In this document: piece by piece, positions 9,033 through 17,264 of the stretch
Position numbering within the stretch: the first letter of the stretch is position 1
How the letters are laid out: each line of letters begins with the position of its first letter
Origin: Lewinellaceae bacterium
GTDB lineage: Bacteria; Bacteroidota; Bacteroidia; Chitinophagales; Saprospiraceae
Length of the DNA: 64,000 nt
Assembly (NCBI GenBank): GCA_020636275.1
Contig: JACJYD010000002.1
Span: 744,001-808,000, forward strand
Direction of reading: 5' to 3'
Position numbers and translations under genes: made by a program
Notes under the pieces: generated by a model
Databases searched by the model: none
Seen by the model: the letters and a program-made list of their open reading frames with translations, nothing else
What the model was told of the DNA's origin: nothing

Positions 9033-9055
9033 ATTAGGGACCAAATTCAGCCGCC

Positions 9056-9703
9056 ATGAAAAACCGCCCCTTCCTCCTCGCCCTTCCTTTCGGTCTACTC
9101 ACCCTGGTCCTGGCCCTGACCATGCCTTCAATCCCCAGGGAAACAGGGGTGCGAAATCCGATCGTCGAACTGGAGTTTGCGCGCAGCGCAGCCGATGTGC
9201 AACAGGTGCTCGGAACAGGGGAGGAGGTGCGCGAGGCGACGCTCCAAAGCGTCCGCGCCGACCGGTTTTTCCTGTTGGCCTACAGCGCTTTTCTCGCGGT
9301 GAGTTGCTTCCTGTCCTGGCGAAAAAAGCGCCAATGGGGTCTCCTGCTGGGCATTGTCCTTTCGGTTGCCGCCGCTATTTTTGATCATTTCGAAAACCAA
9401 CAACTCTTTCAGATCCTTCGGTCCCCGGATGCGGATTGGCCCTCATTCCTGTCCTTGCTGTCGATCTTCACCTGGATCAAATGGGGCGCTATTGCAGCTG
9501 TCTTCCTCCTCCTGGGCTGGTCCTATAAAGACCTCAACCGCTTTGGCCGGGTGTTTCTGGCATTCGCCGGCTTCACCGCCCTGATCGCCGTGGAAGCCGT
9601 TTTTTTACCGGTCCTGGTCGTGCCGTTCTCCACCCTGGTCGCCCTTCTTTTTCTCCTGCTTTTCCTCTTTCAACTCACCTATTCCAATAAACCGCAAGCA
9701 TAG
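9056..9703 (+). CDS. Hypothetical integral membrane protein
   Basis: This 215-residue protein has about six hydrophobic segments: residues 5-25, 72-90, 100-118, 143-160 and two near 168-210. A soluble loop of ~45 residues after the first helix should face the periplasm. I do not recognise the family. It starts 23 bases after the TetR gene on the same strand and may be read through from it. The stop is followed by a tandem TTCAACTTTT repeat. Confidence 0.7.
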   Translation: MKNRPFLLALPFGLLTLVLALTMPSIPRETGVRNPIVELEFARSAADVQQVLGTGEEVREATLQSVRADRFFLLAYSAFLAVSCFLSWRKKRQWGLLLGIVLSVAAAIFDHFENQQLFQILRSPDADWPSFLSLLSIFTWIKWGAIAAVFLLLGWSYKDLNRFGRVFLAFAGFTALIAVEAVFLPVLVVPFSTLVALLFLLLFLFQLTYSNKPQA

Positions 9704-9710
9704 ACATCCC

Positions 9711-9783
9711 TTTTCAACTCTTCAACTCTTCAACCCTTCAACTTTTCAACCCTTCAACTTTTCAACTTTTCAACTTTTCAACC
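9711..9783. repeat. Tandem 10-base repeat (TTCAACTTTT type)
   Basis: About seven copies of a 10-base word, TTCAAC followed by four pyrimidines, begin 8 bases after the stop of the membrane-protein gene. The rest of the gap to the next gene shows nothing else. Unlike the other word repeats in the window, no inverted partner arm was seen. Confidence 0.85.
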
Positions 9784-9844
9784 TTAAAGCAATAATCCGC
9801 CCCCTTCCATCCGTTATTCCCCCATCATAACTGAACGGACACCC

Positions 9845-10567
9845 ATGATCTCTTCTCAAAAAACCCTTCTCTGCTTCTTCGTTGCTTTTTGGGGCGTGGC
9901 CGCTCTTCCGGCGCAAACGGCCATTTCCGACAAGCGGATCGAGGGGGTCGTGGCCCATTTTGAAGCACATATGGCACTGATTGACTCCTTGGCCTGTGTG
10001 TTCGACGAAGATGCCATCCCGGTGTTGGCTGTGGTGGGCCCCGAATGGGTGCGCTACTCCATGGTACGCGATTTGATGGAGACGGCTGCCCTGGAATTTG
10101 CCTATGTGCGATACGGCGCAGAAACGGCCGATTTTTCGATTGGCCCCTTCCAGATGAAACCCAGCTTTGTGGAAGACCTTGAAAAGGCGATCCAAGAAGC
10201 CTCATACCTGCCACGGCACCTTCAATTTTCCTGTGCTTATTCCACGTCCGACCCGGTTTTTCAGCGCAGGGTGCGGATCCAACGCATGAAAGACCTGCGA
10301 TGGCAGTATTTCTACGCTTTCGCTTTCTATATCCTCTCCCAAAACCGGTTTGCAGATCACCTGTCTGTGCAAACGACTGACCAGATCGGCTTCATCGCTT
10401 CGGCTTATAATTTCGGATTTACGCGCCCTGTGGCGGCTATTGAGAATTGGCGGAATGCGGAGGTATTTCCCTATGGAAGCGCTTTTCTCGGACGGCAAGA
10501 GTCCTATTCCGGGGTAGCCCTTCGTTTTTATGAAGCCCTGCAGGATCGATTTGGAAAAATTTGGTAG
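9845..10567 (+). CDS. Secreted protein, possibly lytic-transglycosylase-like
   Basis: This 240-residue protein begins with a signal peptide (TLLCFFVAFWGVAALPAQ, cleavage near 24). The middle contains ADFSIGPFQMKPSF, and later ASAYNFGF. These resemble the GLMQ..P and AYNAG segments of SLT/lysozyme-like folds, and Glu residues lie upstream where a catalytic acid would be. The match is weak and incomplete, so peptidoglycan cleavage is only a suggestion. It is otherwise a hypothetical periplasmic protein. Confidence 0.6.
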   Translation: MISSQKTLLCFFVAFWGVAALPAQTAISDKRIEGVVAHFEAHMALIDSLACVFDEDAIPVLAVVGPEWVRYSMVRDLMETAALEFAYVRYGAETADFSIGPFQMKPSFVEDLEKAIQEASYLPRHLQFSCAYSTSDPVFQRRVRIQRMKDLRWQYFYAFAFYILSQNRFADHLSVQTTDQIGFIASAYNFGFTRPVAAIENWRNAEVFPYGSAFLGRQESYSGVALRFYEALQDRFGKIW

Positions 10568-10604
10568 GAAAATGGTCATCACGGATTTTTTCGGGGTGAT
10601 TTTT

Positions 10605-10715
10605 AACCGCAACGACGCGACGGACGCTACGCTTACATTGCCTGTTCTCCACAGAGAACTTTGCTTCAACTTTTTGAAACACATGCCCTCGTTGCGTCCG
10701 TCGCGTCGTCGCGGT
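10605..10715. repeat. GC-rich inverted repeat, ~26-base arms
   Basis: The left arm (10605-10631, core ACGACGCGACGGACGC) and right arm (10690-10715, core GCGTCCGTCGCGTCGT) are near-perfect reverse complements separated by 58 bases. The sequence between the arms holds no credible gene. The whole element sits in the gap between the 9845 gene and the lipoprotein at 10794. The arms are much richer in G+C than the flanks. Confidence 0.85.
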
Positions 10716-10793
10716 AATAAAAACGTAAAAGAATCCGAAGAACTCAAGTTTAATTTTTGGCCGGATACGAATTGAAAACAAAAACTCGTTAAT

Positions 10794-12230
10794 ATGAAAC
10801 TCGTTAATCTCCAATGGTGTTGGCCGCTTGCCTTCTGTGCGGCGGCCACTCTTTTCAGCTGTCAGTCTCCTCCTGAAACGACCGCCGTCGACCCCCTCGT
10901 CAAACCGCCGATCCCCGGCGCCGAACCGGGCTTTACCGAATGGACCTTCCTGGCGGAGGAAGGCTCTTCCGAGGTCCAGCCCTCCGGCACCCGCATTTGC
11001 ATTCCTCCTTACGCCTTTGTCGACACGGATGGAAACCCGGTCTACGGACCCGTCACCGTGCGGTACCGCGAGATGCACGATGGACTCTCCATTTTTCTCG
11101 CCGGTATTCCGATGGATTACCAGAACGGGCAGTTCACCACCGCCGGTTCCTTCGAGATCCGCGCTTCCCAGGAAGGTCAGGCGCTTGGATTGGCGGAAGG
11201 TAACTCAATCTCCGTGTTGATGGCCTCCTTCGAAGAAGGGGAGGATTACGACTTCTTTTTCCTCGATGAAAACGAAGCCCGAGCCTGGGAAGAGCTGGGC
11301 ACCAATCGCCCCCTCATCAACTCGGAAAAAGTAGCGCTCTCCAAAAAGATCGAGCGTATGCAACCCAGCCTTGCCTTTCCGCTCAACCGGAAGTACATGG
11401 CGTTCAATTACAACGCCATTCTCGATATGTATTACAAAAACGACCTGAGCAAGGTACAGGACAATATAGTCAAGCGCGATATGGAGGCCTATGGTCTGGG
11501 CTGGGTCGAAACAGGGGTACACGAGTGGATCCAGTTCAAGGGCGAAACCTACAATGCCGCCTTGATGGTCTGGAAAAACCTCGATGGAAAAGCCTTCCCG
11601 GAATGGACCAAAGACCGTTGGGGCGATATCACCCAGGAGAAAGGCAATGACTATGTCTACACCATGAAGGACAAAGAGAAAGGCCTGGAATTTTCCGTAC
11701 GGTTGCGGGCCATCATGCCACTTTCGACCTTGTTTGCCTTCCCGCCTGAGAAATGGCAAAACGAATACGACGCCATCATGGCCAAGATCGAAGAGGAGAC
11801 CCAGCGCATGCAGATGATGGCTTCGGTGATGCGGAGCTTCGAGGTCAGCGAGCTGGGCATCTACAACTGGGACAAGCTCATGAAAGAGAGCAACCGGGTG
11901 CTGGTCGACGCCGATTTCAAATGGCCCGTGGAGGTCAACGAGGACCTGGCCAACATCGAAGTCGTGTTGATCACCGGCGATAATAAAGGGGTGGTCAAGT
12001 ACCCGCCTTACTCCTGGGATGCCCTGGCTCTGGTGCCCGATCCCAATGCCCGTTTCTTCGCGGTTTTGCCGGGCAACAGGATTGCCATCTATCCGCCGGC
12101 CGATTTTAAAACGATTGATTTTGAAGCGCTTCGGAAAAACGTCGACCCGACACCCTTCCTGTTCGGGATGAAAGCGACGAGCAAGGGGGTGAAGACGGAA
12201 GCGGAGGTGCGGGAGTTTTTACAGATCTGA
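10794..12230 (+). CDS. Hypothetical lipoprotein
   Basis: This 478-residue protein has a lipobox (TLFSC, Cys23), so it is a membrane lipoprotein. Near residues 65-105 it has an IPPYAFVD..G.PV.GPVTV segment followed by IFLAGIPMDY. I associate this arrangement with a group of Bacteroidota lipoproteins of unknown role that carry a ZU5-like or beta-sandwich module. The rest is mixed alpha/beta with no recognised catalytic motif. The stop lies 10 bases before a hairpin shared with the convergent phzF-like gene. Confidence 0.75.
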   Translation: MKLVNLQWCWPLAFCAAATLFSCQSPPETTAVDPLVKPPIPGAEPGFTEWTFLAEEGSSEVQPSGTRICIPPYAFVDTDGNPVYGPVTVRYREMHDGLSIFLAGIPMDYQNGQFTTAGSFEIRASQEGQALGLAEGNSISVLMASFEEGEDYDFFFLDENEARAWEELGTNRPLINSEKVALSKKIERMQPSLAFPLNRKYMAFNYNAILDMYYKNDLSKVQDNIVKRDMEAYGLGWVETGVHEWIQFKGETYNAALMVWKNLDGKAFPEWTKDRWGDITQEKGNDYVYTMKDKEKGLEFSVRLRAIMPLSTLFAFPPEKWQNEYDAIMAKIEEETQRMQMMASVMRSFEVSELGIYNWDKLMKESNRVLVDADFKWPVEVNEDLANIEVVLITGDNKGVVKYPPYSWDALALVPDPNARFFAVLPGNRIAIYPPADFKTIDFEALRKNVDPTPFLFGMKATSKGVKTEAEVREFLQI

Positions 12231-12240
12231 AATAAAAATA

Positions 12241-12279
12241 GATTAATGAGAATTGGCTATTGGCCAATTCTCATTAATC
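12241..12279. terminator. Hairpin between convergent genes, overlapping the phzF 3' end
   Basis: A 17-base-pair perfect stem (12241-12257 with 12263-12279) has a 5-base loop. It lies after the lipoprotein stop, and its right arm encodes the last residues of the phzF-like gene. AT-rich flanks allow action as a bidirectional terminator, although no long T-tract follows. Confidence 0.65.
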
Positions 12280-13048
12280 CTTCAAAGAATGTCACCGCTT
12301 TCCCCTCCAATTCCACCCGGTCGCCTTTCAGCCGGCAGATCACCGTGCCGCCGCGTTTGGAGAGTTGGCGGGCAACGAGTTCAGTCTTGTGGAGTTTTTG
12401 GGCCCAATAGGGCGCCAGGGTGGTATGCGCGGAGCCGGTCACCGGGTCTTCATCGATGCCGTATTGGGGGAAGAAACAACGGGATACAAAATCGACCTCC
12501 CGACCCGGAGCGGTGACGATCAGACCCCGTTTTCCGAGTTTTTTCAGCTTTTGGAAATCCGGTTCCAGGTTTTCGATGGTTGTCTGGGCATCGACGACGG
12601 CCATCCAGTCGTCGCGACCTTCAAAAAATTCTCTGGGCTCAATTCCGAGCACATCGCTCAACCCCTCCGGAATGGGAACGGGTTGGATCGGATCGGCCGG
12701 AAAGTCCATGCTATAACCCGTCGCCATCCGTTTGACGGTCAGCAGGCCGTGTTTTTTTGTCGTAAAAACGACCTGATCGCTACTGACCTTGAAATGGGAG
12801 AATAGCACATGCGCCGAAGCCAGGGTAGCATGGCCGCACAGGTCGACTTCCGCAGCCGGAGTAAACCAGCGAAGTTCCCATATGTCGCCTTTTGGCACCA
12901 AAAATGCGGTTTCGGAAAGGTTGTTCTCCATCCCGATGGCCTGGAGAACAGCGTCATCGGGCCAGTGGTCCAGCAGGCACACGGCTGCGGGGTTGCCTTC
13001 GAAGAGTTGGTCGGCGAAGGCGTCAACCTGAAAGATAGGGGTGTTCAT
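12257..13048 (-). CDS. PhzF-family isomerase/epimerase-like protein
   Basis: This 263-residue cytoplasmic protein has the two-lobed PhzF/diaminopimelate-epimerase-like fold. Visible motifs are FQVDAFAD..FEGNPAAVC near the N-terminus, NLSETAFLV with the catalytic Glu (about 46), RWFTPAAEVDLCGHATLAS, and the second-lobe GSAHTTLAPYW. Family members isomerise small metabolites; the substrate here is unknown. Its ATG overlaps the fsa stop (ATGA), so the two form an operon read from the promoter at 13723-13755. The last six residues are encoded by the hairpin at 12241-12279. Confidence 0.92.
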   Translation of the reverse strand: MNTPIFQVDAFADQLFEGNPAAVCLLDHWPDDAVLQAIGMENNLSETAFLVPKGDIWELRWFTPAAEVDLCGHATLASAHVLFSHFKVSSDQVVFTTKKHGLLTVKRMATGYSMDFPADPIQPVPIPEGLSDVLGIEPREFFEGRDDWMAVVDAQTTIENLEPDFQKLKKLGKRGLIVTAPGREVDFVSRCFFPQYGIDEDPVTGSAHTTLAPYWAQKLHKTELVARQLSKRGGTVICRLKGDRVELEGKAVTFFEGLMRIGQ

Positions 13049-13701
13049 TGGTTTCCTTTCCGGTAATCCGCCAAAAACTTCTCCAACCCAATATCCGTAA
13101 GCGGGTGTTTCAGCAGGCCCAGGATCGAATCGAGCGGGGCGGTCACGACATCGGCGCCCGCCAGGGCTGCTTCGACGATGCTCTTGGCGCTGCGGATGGA
13201 AGCGGCCAGGATCTGGGTGTCAAAACCCTGGATGGCGTAGATCTCGGCGATCTCGCGGACCAGTTCCATGCCGTTCCAGTTGATGTCGTCGATGCGGCCG
13301 ACGAAAGGGGAGAGGTAAGTGGCGCCCGCTTTGGCCGCGAGGATTGCCTGTCCCGAGGAAAACACCAACGTGCAGTTGGTGTGAATGCCGTGCTCGCTAA
13401 ACCACGAAATGGCTTTGATGCCGTCTTTGGTCATCGGCACCTTCACCACGATGTTAGGGGCCAGACCGGCCAGCTCCTGTCCTTCCGTGATCATCCCTTC
13501 AAAATCGGTGGCGATCACCTCCGCGCTCACATCGCCCATCACCATATCGCAGATGACGCGGTAGTGGTTCAGGATGTTCTCTTTTCCGGTGATCCCTTCT
13601 TTAGCCATGAGGGATGGATTGGTGGTCACGCCGTCGAGGATGCCCAGGTCTTTGGCTTCCTGGATCTGTGCCAGGCTGGCGGTATCGATGAAGAATTTCA
13701 T
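13045..13701 (-). CDS. fsa: Fructose-6-phosphate aldolase / small transaldolase
   Basis: The 218-residue protein starts at the ATG at 13701 (MKFFIDTA), preferred over an upstream in-frame start at 13725 because family members begin this way. GVTTNPSL (24-31) and VVKVPMT, with the Schiff-base Lys87, are the signatures of the FSA/MipB/TalC subfamily. Further TIM-barrel strands appear as CTLVFS, GATYLSPFVGR and ILAASIRS. It catalyses either aldol cleavage of fructose 6-phosphate or transaldolase transfer in the pentose phosphate pathway; sequence alone does not separate these. It is the first gene of a two-gene operon. Confidence 0.92.
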   Translation of the reverse strand: MKFFIDTASLAQIQEAKDLGILDGVTTNPSLMAKEGITGKENILNHYRVICDMVMGDVSAEVIATDFEGMITEGQELAGLAPNIVVKVPMTKDGIKAISWFSEHGIHTNCTLVFSSGQAILAAKAGATYLSPFVGRIDDINWNGMELVREIAEIYAIQGFDTQILAASIRSAKSIVEAALAGADVVTAPLDSILGLLKHPLTDIGLEKFLADYRKGNQ

Positions 13702-13722
13702 TGGGTATGATTTTATGCTGGT

Positions 13723-13755
13723 CAAAATTAATAAGAAATAATAAGGGGGCGCAAA
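13723..13755 (-). promoter_or_regulatory. Promoter of the fsa-phzF operon
   Basis: On the minus strand, TTTG (13752-13755) and TAATTTTG (13723-13730) are separated by 21 bases. This matches the Bacteroidota consensus TTTG-N19-21-TAnnTTTG, 22 bases before the fsa ATG. The -33 element lies at the loop of the ffs terminator. Confidence 0.7.
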
Positions 13756-13773
13756 TTGGCGCCCCCTTATTAT
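13738..13773 (-). terminator. Rho-independent terminator of ffs
   Basis: A 15-bp stem with core GGGGGCGC/GCGCCCCC and a 6-base loop is followed on the minus strand by a T-rich run (TTATTATTTCTTATT). It starts a few bases after the SRP RNA 3' end. Confidence 0.88.
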
Positions 13774-13783
13774 ATAAATTAAG

Positions 13784-13880
13784 AAGGTGAGGAATCATAT
13801 CGCATCGCTCAACTTCCTACCCTTGCTTCGTTTCCGACCTGGGGGGATTCAGAAGGAGCTGATCGTATGACCCTCACCGG
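13784..13880 (-). ncRNA. ffs: Signal recognition particle RNA (4.5S-type)
   Basis: Read on the minus strand, the stretch carries the universally conserved SRP tip AGGTCGGAAACGAAGCA with its GGAA tetraloop and symmetric internal loop. The ends GGTGAGG (13872-13878) and CCTCACC (13786-13792) pair, as do inner segments (TCATA/TATGA), giving one long rod of about 95 nt as in small bacterial SRP RNAs. It binds Ffh and directs nascent membrane and secretory proteins to FtsY and SecYEG. A consensus promoter lies immediately upstream and a strong terminator downstream. Confidence 0.93.
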
Positions 13881-13883
13881 GGG

Positions 13884-13916
13884 CAAAGGTAAAAAACTTT
13901 TTTTGATGATACCAAA
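13884..13916 (-). promoter_or_regulatory. Promoter of ffs
   Basis: TTTG (13913-13916), 21 bases, then TACCTTTG (13884-13891) on the minus strand match the Bacteroidota consensus exactly. They place the start at the first paired bases of the SRP RNA. Confidence 0.8.
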
Positions 13917-13952
13917 TATGATGTGAGACACCCCGCTCCCGGCCACCCTGGG

Positions 13953-14948
13953 TTAATAGGGGCTAATATCGTTTACTTCTGCAACCGGAGTATACCGGAA
14001 ATTATTCGGGCTTCCAGCATTGTATCCATCTGCAGCAAACTTAACACCGGTTTCAAAATCCAGGGCCCAATACGTGAGGTTGTCGGTACCGGCTTTGGAA
14101 TTTGACCAAAAGATTCTGGGACCATCGACTTCCCTTAACCATCCATCCCAGCTGTTTTTCATTTGCCCATCATTGCCCATGGATTTCATGTTTCCGTGCA
14201 CGTAACAGTTTCTGTATAGGAGTTCCAGCTGACCGATCGAAGGCAAATACCAGTCTGGGGAATAAGAATATTTACTTAGTCTTGAATATGCAGAATTGTA
14301 ATCTGCTGATAACCCGATCCATTCGGTGGAAAAAACAAACCCAAACTTGTTGGTGCTATTGGGAACAGGTTGGTTGCTTATGTCAAATATGAATGTATTT
14401 TTCCCGTAATTATATGCACTTCCAATTTTTTGGGTAGAGGCACTGAGGTCCTCTGGCTTGAATCCGATCTGGACATATTCCTGCGCTGTTACAGGCACGG
14501 AAAAAGCCCGGACGGCCCGGACATAGGGAGTTCGGCTTCCGCTGAAATCGGGTTCATTGTTACTATTATAAGTGTTGGTGCTGTTGAATCCCACTTGAAC
14601 CCGATTGAGGGGTAAGGATCCCAAAGGAGATTTAGAGGAGGAACTCAGGCATACGTAATTCTCATTAGTTGGAAAATTTCCCTTACCTGCCTTAAATAAA
14701 GTATACCAGATGGAGACCAACTCACTTTTGGTTGGCAAATACCAATCCGTGTGACCTCCAATTTTGCAATCGTGAACCCACTTCATCGCAGTATCCTCCG
14801 CAAAATTGGTATCGATTTTGCCTTTACCCCATCCAAGATCCTTTTCGGGTTCGAGATGGTTGGGGGTGACCATCAGGCCGGTTCTTCGATCTGCGCTAAG
14901 CGCGAAAACGATCCCGCCGTCGTATTCTTGTCCAATTTGAAGCAACAT
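13953..14948 (-). CDS. DUF1566 (Lcl C-terminal) double-domain protein
   Basis: This 331-residue protein without signal peptide has two DUF1566-like modules. The first covers about 1-165 (DGGIVFALS, then WYLPTKSELVSIW, then YVRAVRAF). The second covers about 170-331 (FIFDISN, DWYLPSIGQLELLY, IFWSNSKAG, YWALDFETG). The WYLP..EL and W(S/T)..YVR..R pattern belongs to the FGE/C-type-lectin-like group used for ligand binding. It is the last gene of the seven-gene cluster, 143 bases after the 712-residue gene. The neighbouring gene ends in the related FISUMP module, so both may be exposed binding parts of one assembly; this is inference. Confidence 0.8.
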   Translation of the reverse strand: MLLQIGQEYDGGIVFALSADRRTGLMVTPNHLEPEKDLGWGKGKIDTNFAEDTAMKWVHDCKIGGHTDWYLPTKSELVSIWYTLFKAGKGNFPTNENYVCLSSSSKSPLGSLPLNRVQVGFNSTNTYNSNNEPDFSGSRTPYVRAVRAFSVPVTAQEYVQIGFKPEDLSASTQKIGSAYNYGKNTFIFDISNQPVPNSTNKFGFVFSTEWIGLSADYNSAYSRLSKYSYSPDWYLPSIGQLELLYRNCYVHGNMKSMGNDGQMKNSWDGWLREVDGPRIFWSNSKAGTDNLTYWALDFETGVKFAADGYNAGSPNNFRYTPVAEVNDISPY

Positions 14949-15010
14949 AATATTTTTTTAATTAAGAATTATTTGAAATTGAAAAAAAAGTGTGGGCAAA
15001 ACTCCAGCAT

Positions 15011-15041
15011 CGGGAGGTTGCCTCGAAGTGATGACCTCCCT
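15011..15041 (-). other. Hairpin in the 143-base gap between the last two cluster genes
   Basis: GGGAGGT (minus strand, 15034-15040) pairs with ACCTCCC (15012-15018) around a 15-base loop. The gap is otherwise A/T-rich and without a gene. The hairpin could attenuate transcription or protect an mRNA end before the DUF1566 gene. Confidence 0.4.
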
Positions 15042-15091
15042 TATGGGGGATTTGCTTGAAGTGAGCACCCCATTTTACACGCATTCAGCAA

Positions 15092-17230
15092 TTAGACGGC
15101 TCTAACCAGTCGGATAAAAAAACAATAATTTTTAGGGCAACTCCTGCGGTTAAAAGCTACCAGCTGACCATCCAGCGCATTATTGGCAAATAAATAGGCA
15201 ATCGCTCGATTGGAATCCTTTTTGTCTTCTGTTGCGGTCCAGAATCCGGCAAATTGGTTTGCGCCAACAGCTTGAACGGGACTAGGAATAAATGGGATAT
15301 TTTGCGTACCCTGATAACCATAGCCGCCTTTTGCCTGGATGAGTAGCCTTTTGCTTAAACTTTGTTCTCCGGAATCCGGTAAGAAGGGAGTGTCCGATTT
15401 CTCCCATTCGGCCAGGGAAGTATAGGAAGGCAGGCTATTTAATCGGGCCATATCATCCCACTCCTGCTGGGTGGGTAGTCGCCAGCCCTCCTCCATTTGG
15501 CTGTTTATATAGGATCTTAGCGAATCCCCCCACATAATTTGTAAAGGCATTTTGATTTGGCTATTCTCAAATCTAAAATTTTCCGCCAACCAGATCTTAT
15601 CGCCGTCTACGATTACCTTGTATGGGTTATTATTTTTATTTATGTAGGGGGCGTAAAAAATTTGTTGAATCACGACGGGGTCATTTCCATATTTTTGTTT
15701 CACGGAAAGTTCCAGGGTGTTTTTTAGCGAAATTAAATTACGGCCATTGCTCAGCGTATGGTAGTCATTTTCAAAAATGAATTGATTGCCCTTTTGATTT
15801 ACTGGCAGAGGCAGGGGCGATCCACCGTTCAAACCCAGGTAAACCCCATCTACTAAAGCAATGGGGCTGATATTCACCTTTATCTTCGGGTTATTTGTAC
15901 TTCCCGAAGGTTCTTCCAGTTCAAAAGACGCATCAACATCCGGATAATTCAATGTGATCTCGAATTGCCCAGGTTTTCCCACGTTCCCTCCGTTGCCATC
16001 TTTTGCGTATAATGTAAAGGAAATGTCTCCTCGCTGTGTAAACCCTTTCAGGTCAATTTCTGCCCCGCCGTGCACGAGAGAACTGTCATCGGAATAACTG
16101 AAGTACAAAGGAGGGAGTGTTTTTGTATTATTCAAAAGCTCCACCTTGTGCGATTGGAAAATTGCCCATTTCAATTTGACCTTCACATTGTCATTCCAGT
16201 TTGGAATGGTTACCACGGGCTCGTCACTTGTCAAATAGACAACGCCACGAGGAGGCGGATCGGTTTTATTAATGTCCAGTACCTGGACCCATGGATCATA
16301 CTTTTTGGTATCACTTTGCTGGAAGCCGATAAAATGAAGGATCATTTGAGTATGGCCCTTGGGCAACATGGAAACGATGTTGTCAAAGCCGAAGGTGACA
16401 TTGGACAATCCTTTGATCAATCCCTTATTTCCACTCTGGGGCTCCAATTTCCATTGAGGGTATTGCGTATCTCCACTATCCATGGTAACCATAGTAGCGT
16501 GCCAGTCATTGCCCTCGCTGACTTCCACCGAGGGATTGATGTTCCAGGGGGAATTCGGTTGGTTAGATCCCTTGGGAGCCATTTGGCAAAGATCGTCGGC
16601 TGTTTCGCCAAAACTAAATGAGACTAAGATCTTTGGAGCATCGGTTCTGTTATCCCCCTTGAATATGGGATCTTCCATTTTATTTTTGATATTCAGAAAC
16701 AACGTGTTTTTCAACGGGTCATTCGGTTTCGAAATGAAGATCGCCCCATTCTGATCCAGGGTAGGCACGTTCAATACATCACTGAGTTTTGCATTGCTTT
16801 CCACCGGCGGATCGGTCAGGATTACAAGCTGCCGGTCTCCTTCATAGTTGAAACCGGATGGGGACACGCGTACATAATCCTGACCGGCATCGCCCTTGCT
16901 ATTTATTTTGTTGATGGTAAATGAAAGGGTTTTATCGGCCGGCCATTTGCTATTACTCCCGGAATAGGTCATCATAAGATGTTTCTTTGGTACCGGGTTA
17001 AATACCCAGTCCTGCAATTGAGCTTTCATGCCTGCAATGGAGTCTTCCATAGCCTTTGGAAAGCGAAAGGAAAAGGTAGTAGAACCATTTTGCAGATCAA
17101 TGTCGCCTCCGGTCGTGTTTTGAAGGTCTACCTTCAGCGAACAATCCTGCCCCCGGTAAAGGGTAGCGATCCCCGAATTCTTTACAGCGGGGGTAGTTAT
17201 GCCGGAAATAGAAAGCGTTATCTTTTTCAT
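15092..17230 (-). CDS. 712-residue protein with C-terminal FISUMP-type domain
   Basis: The start at 17230 gives MKKITLSISG, and no signal peptide follows. Residues 1-540 look like several beta-sandwich modules, such as GQDCSLKVDLQNTTGGD, LSFTINKI and FTLYAKDGNGG, without a known family. From about 565 onward DGDKIWLAENFRF, GWRLPTQQEWDDM, GFWTATEDK and FIRLVRAV match the FISUMP (Fibrobacter major paralogous) domain, which is related to DUF1566 and C-type-lectin-like folds. The gene starts 34 bases after the 1420-residue gene. A role as a ligand-binding or surface-display part of the cluster product is inferred. Confidence 0.75.
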   Translation of the reverse strand: MKKITLSISGITTPAVKNSGIATLYRGQDCSLKVDLQNTTGGDIDLQNGSTTFSFRFPKAMEDSIAGMKAQLQDWVFNPVPKKHLMMTYSGSNSKWPADKTLSFTINKINSKGDAGQDYVRVSPSGFNYEGDRQLVILTDPPVESNAKLSDVLNVPTLDQNGAIFISKPNDPLKNTLFLNIKNKMEDPIFKGDNRTDAPKILVSFSFGETADDLCQMAPKGSNQPNSPWNINPSVEVSEGNDWHATMVTMDSGDTQYPQWKLEPQSGNKGLIKGLSNVTFGFDNIVSMLPKGHTQMILHFIGFQQSDTKKYDPWVQVLDINKTDPPPRGVVYLTSDEPVVTIPNWNDNVKVKLKWAIFQSHKVELLNNTKTLPPLYFSYSDDSSLVHGGAEIDLKGFTQRGDISFTLYAKDGNGGNVGKPGQFEITLNYPDVDASFELEEPSGSTNNPKIKVNISPIALVDGVYLGLNGGSPLPLPVNQKGNQFIFENDYHTLSNGRNLISLKNTLELSVKQKYGNDPVVIQQIFYAPYINKNNNPYKVIVDGDKIWLAENFRFENSQIKMPLQIMWGDSLRSYINSQMEEGWRLPTQQEWDDMARLNSLPSYTSLAEWEKSDTPFLPDSGEQSLSKRLLIQAKGGYGYQGTQNIPFIPSPVQAVGANQFAGFWTATEDKKDSNRAIAYLFANNALDGQLVAFNRRSCPKNYCFFIRLVRAV

Positions 17231-17264
17231 TCAATGGGTGGTTTATTTTAGATTTTCAGTGTAT

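Noticed and set aside
9711..9783. CRISPR array
   Set aside because: The units are 10 bases in direct tandem, without spacers, and there are no cas genes.
10530..10775. Possible 81-residue gene
   Set aside because: It overlaps the end of the 9845 gene and runs through both arms of the GC-rich inverted repeat. No family features.
13953..17230. Diversity-generating retroelement with FISUMP/DUF1566 target
   Set aside because: No reverse transcriptase, Avd next to it, or template/variable repeat pair was found. The four-helix-bundle gene at 42451 is far away and has no RT near it.
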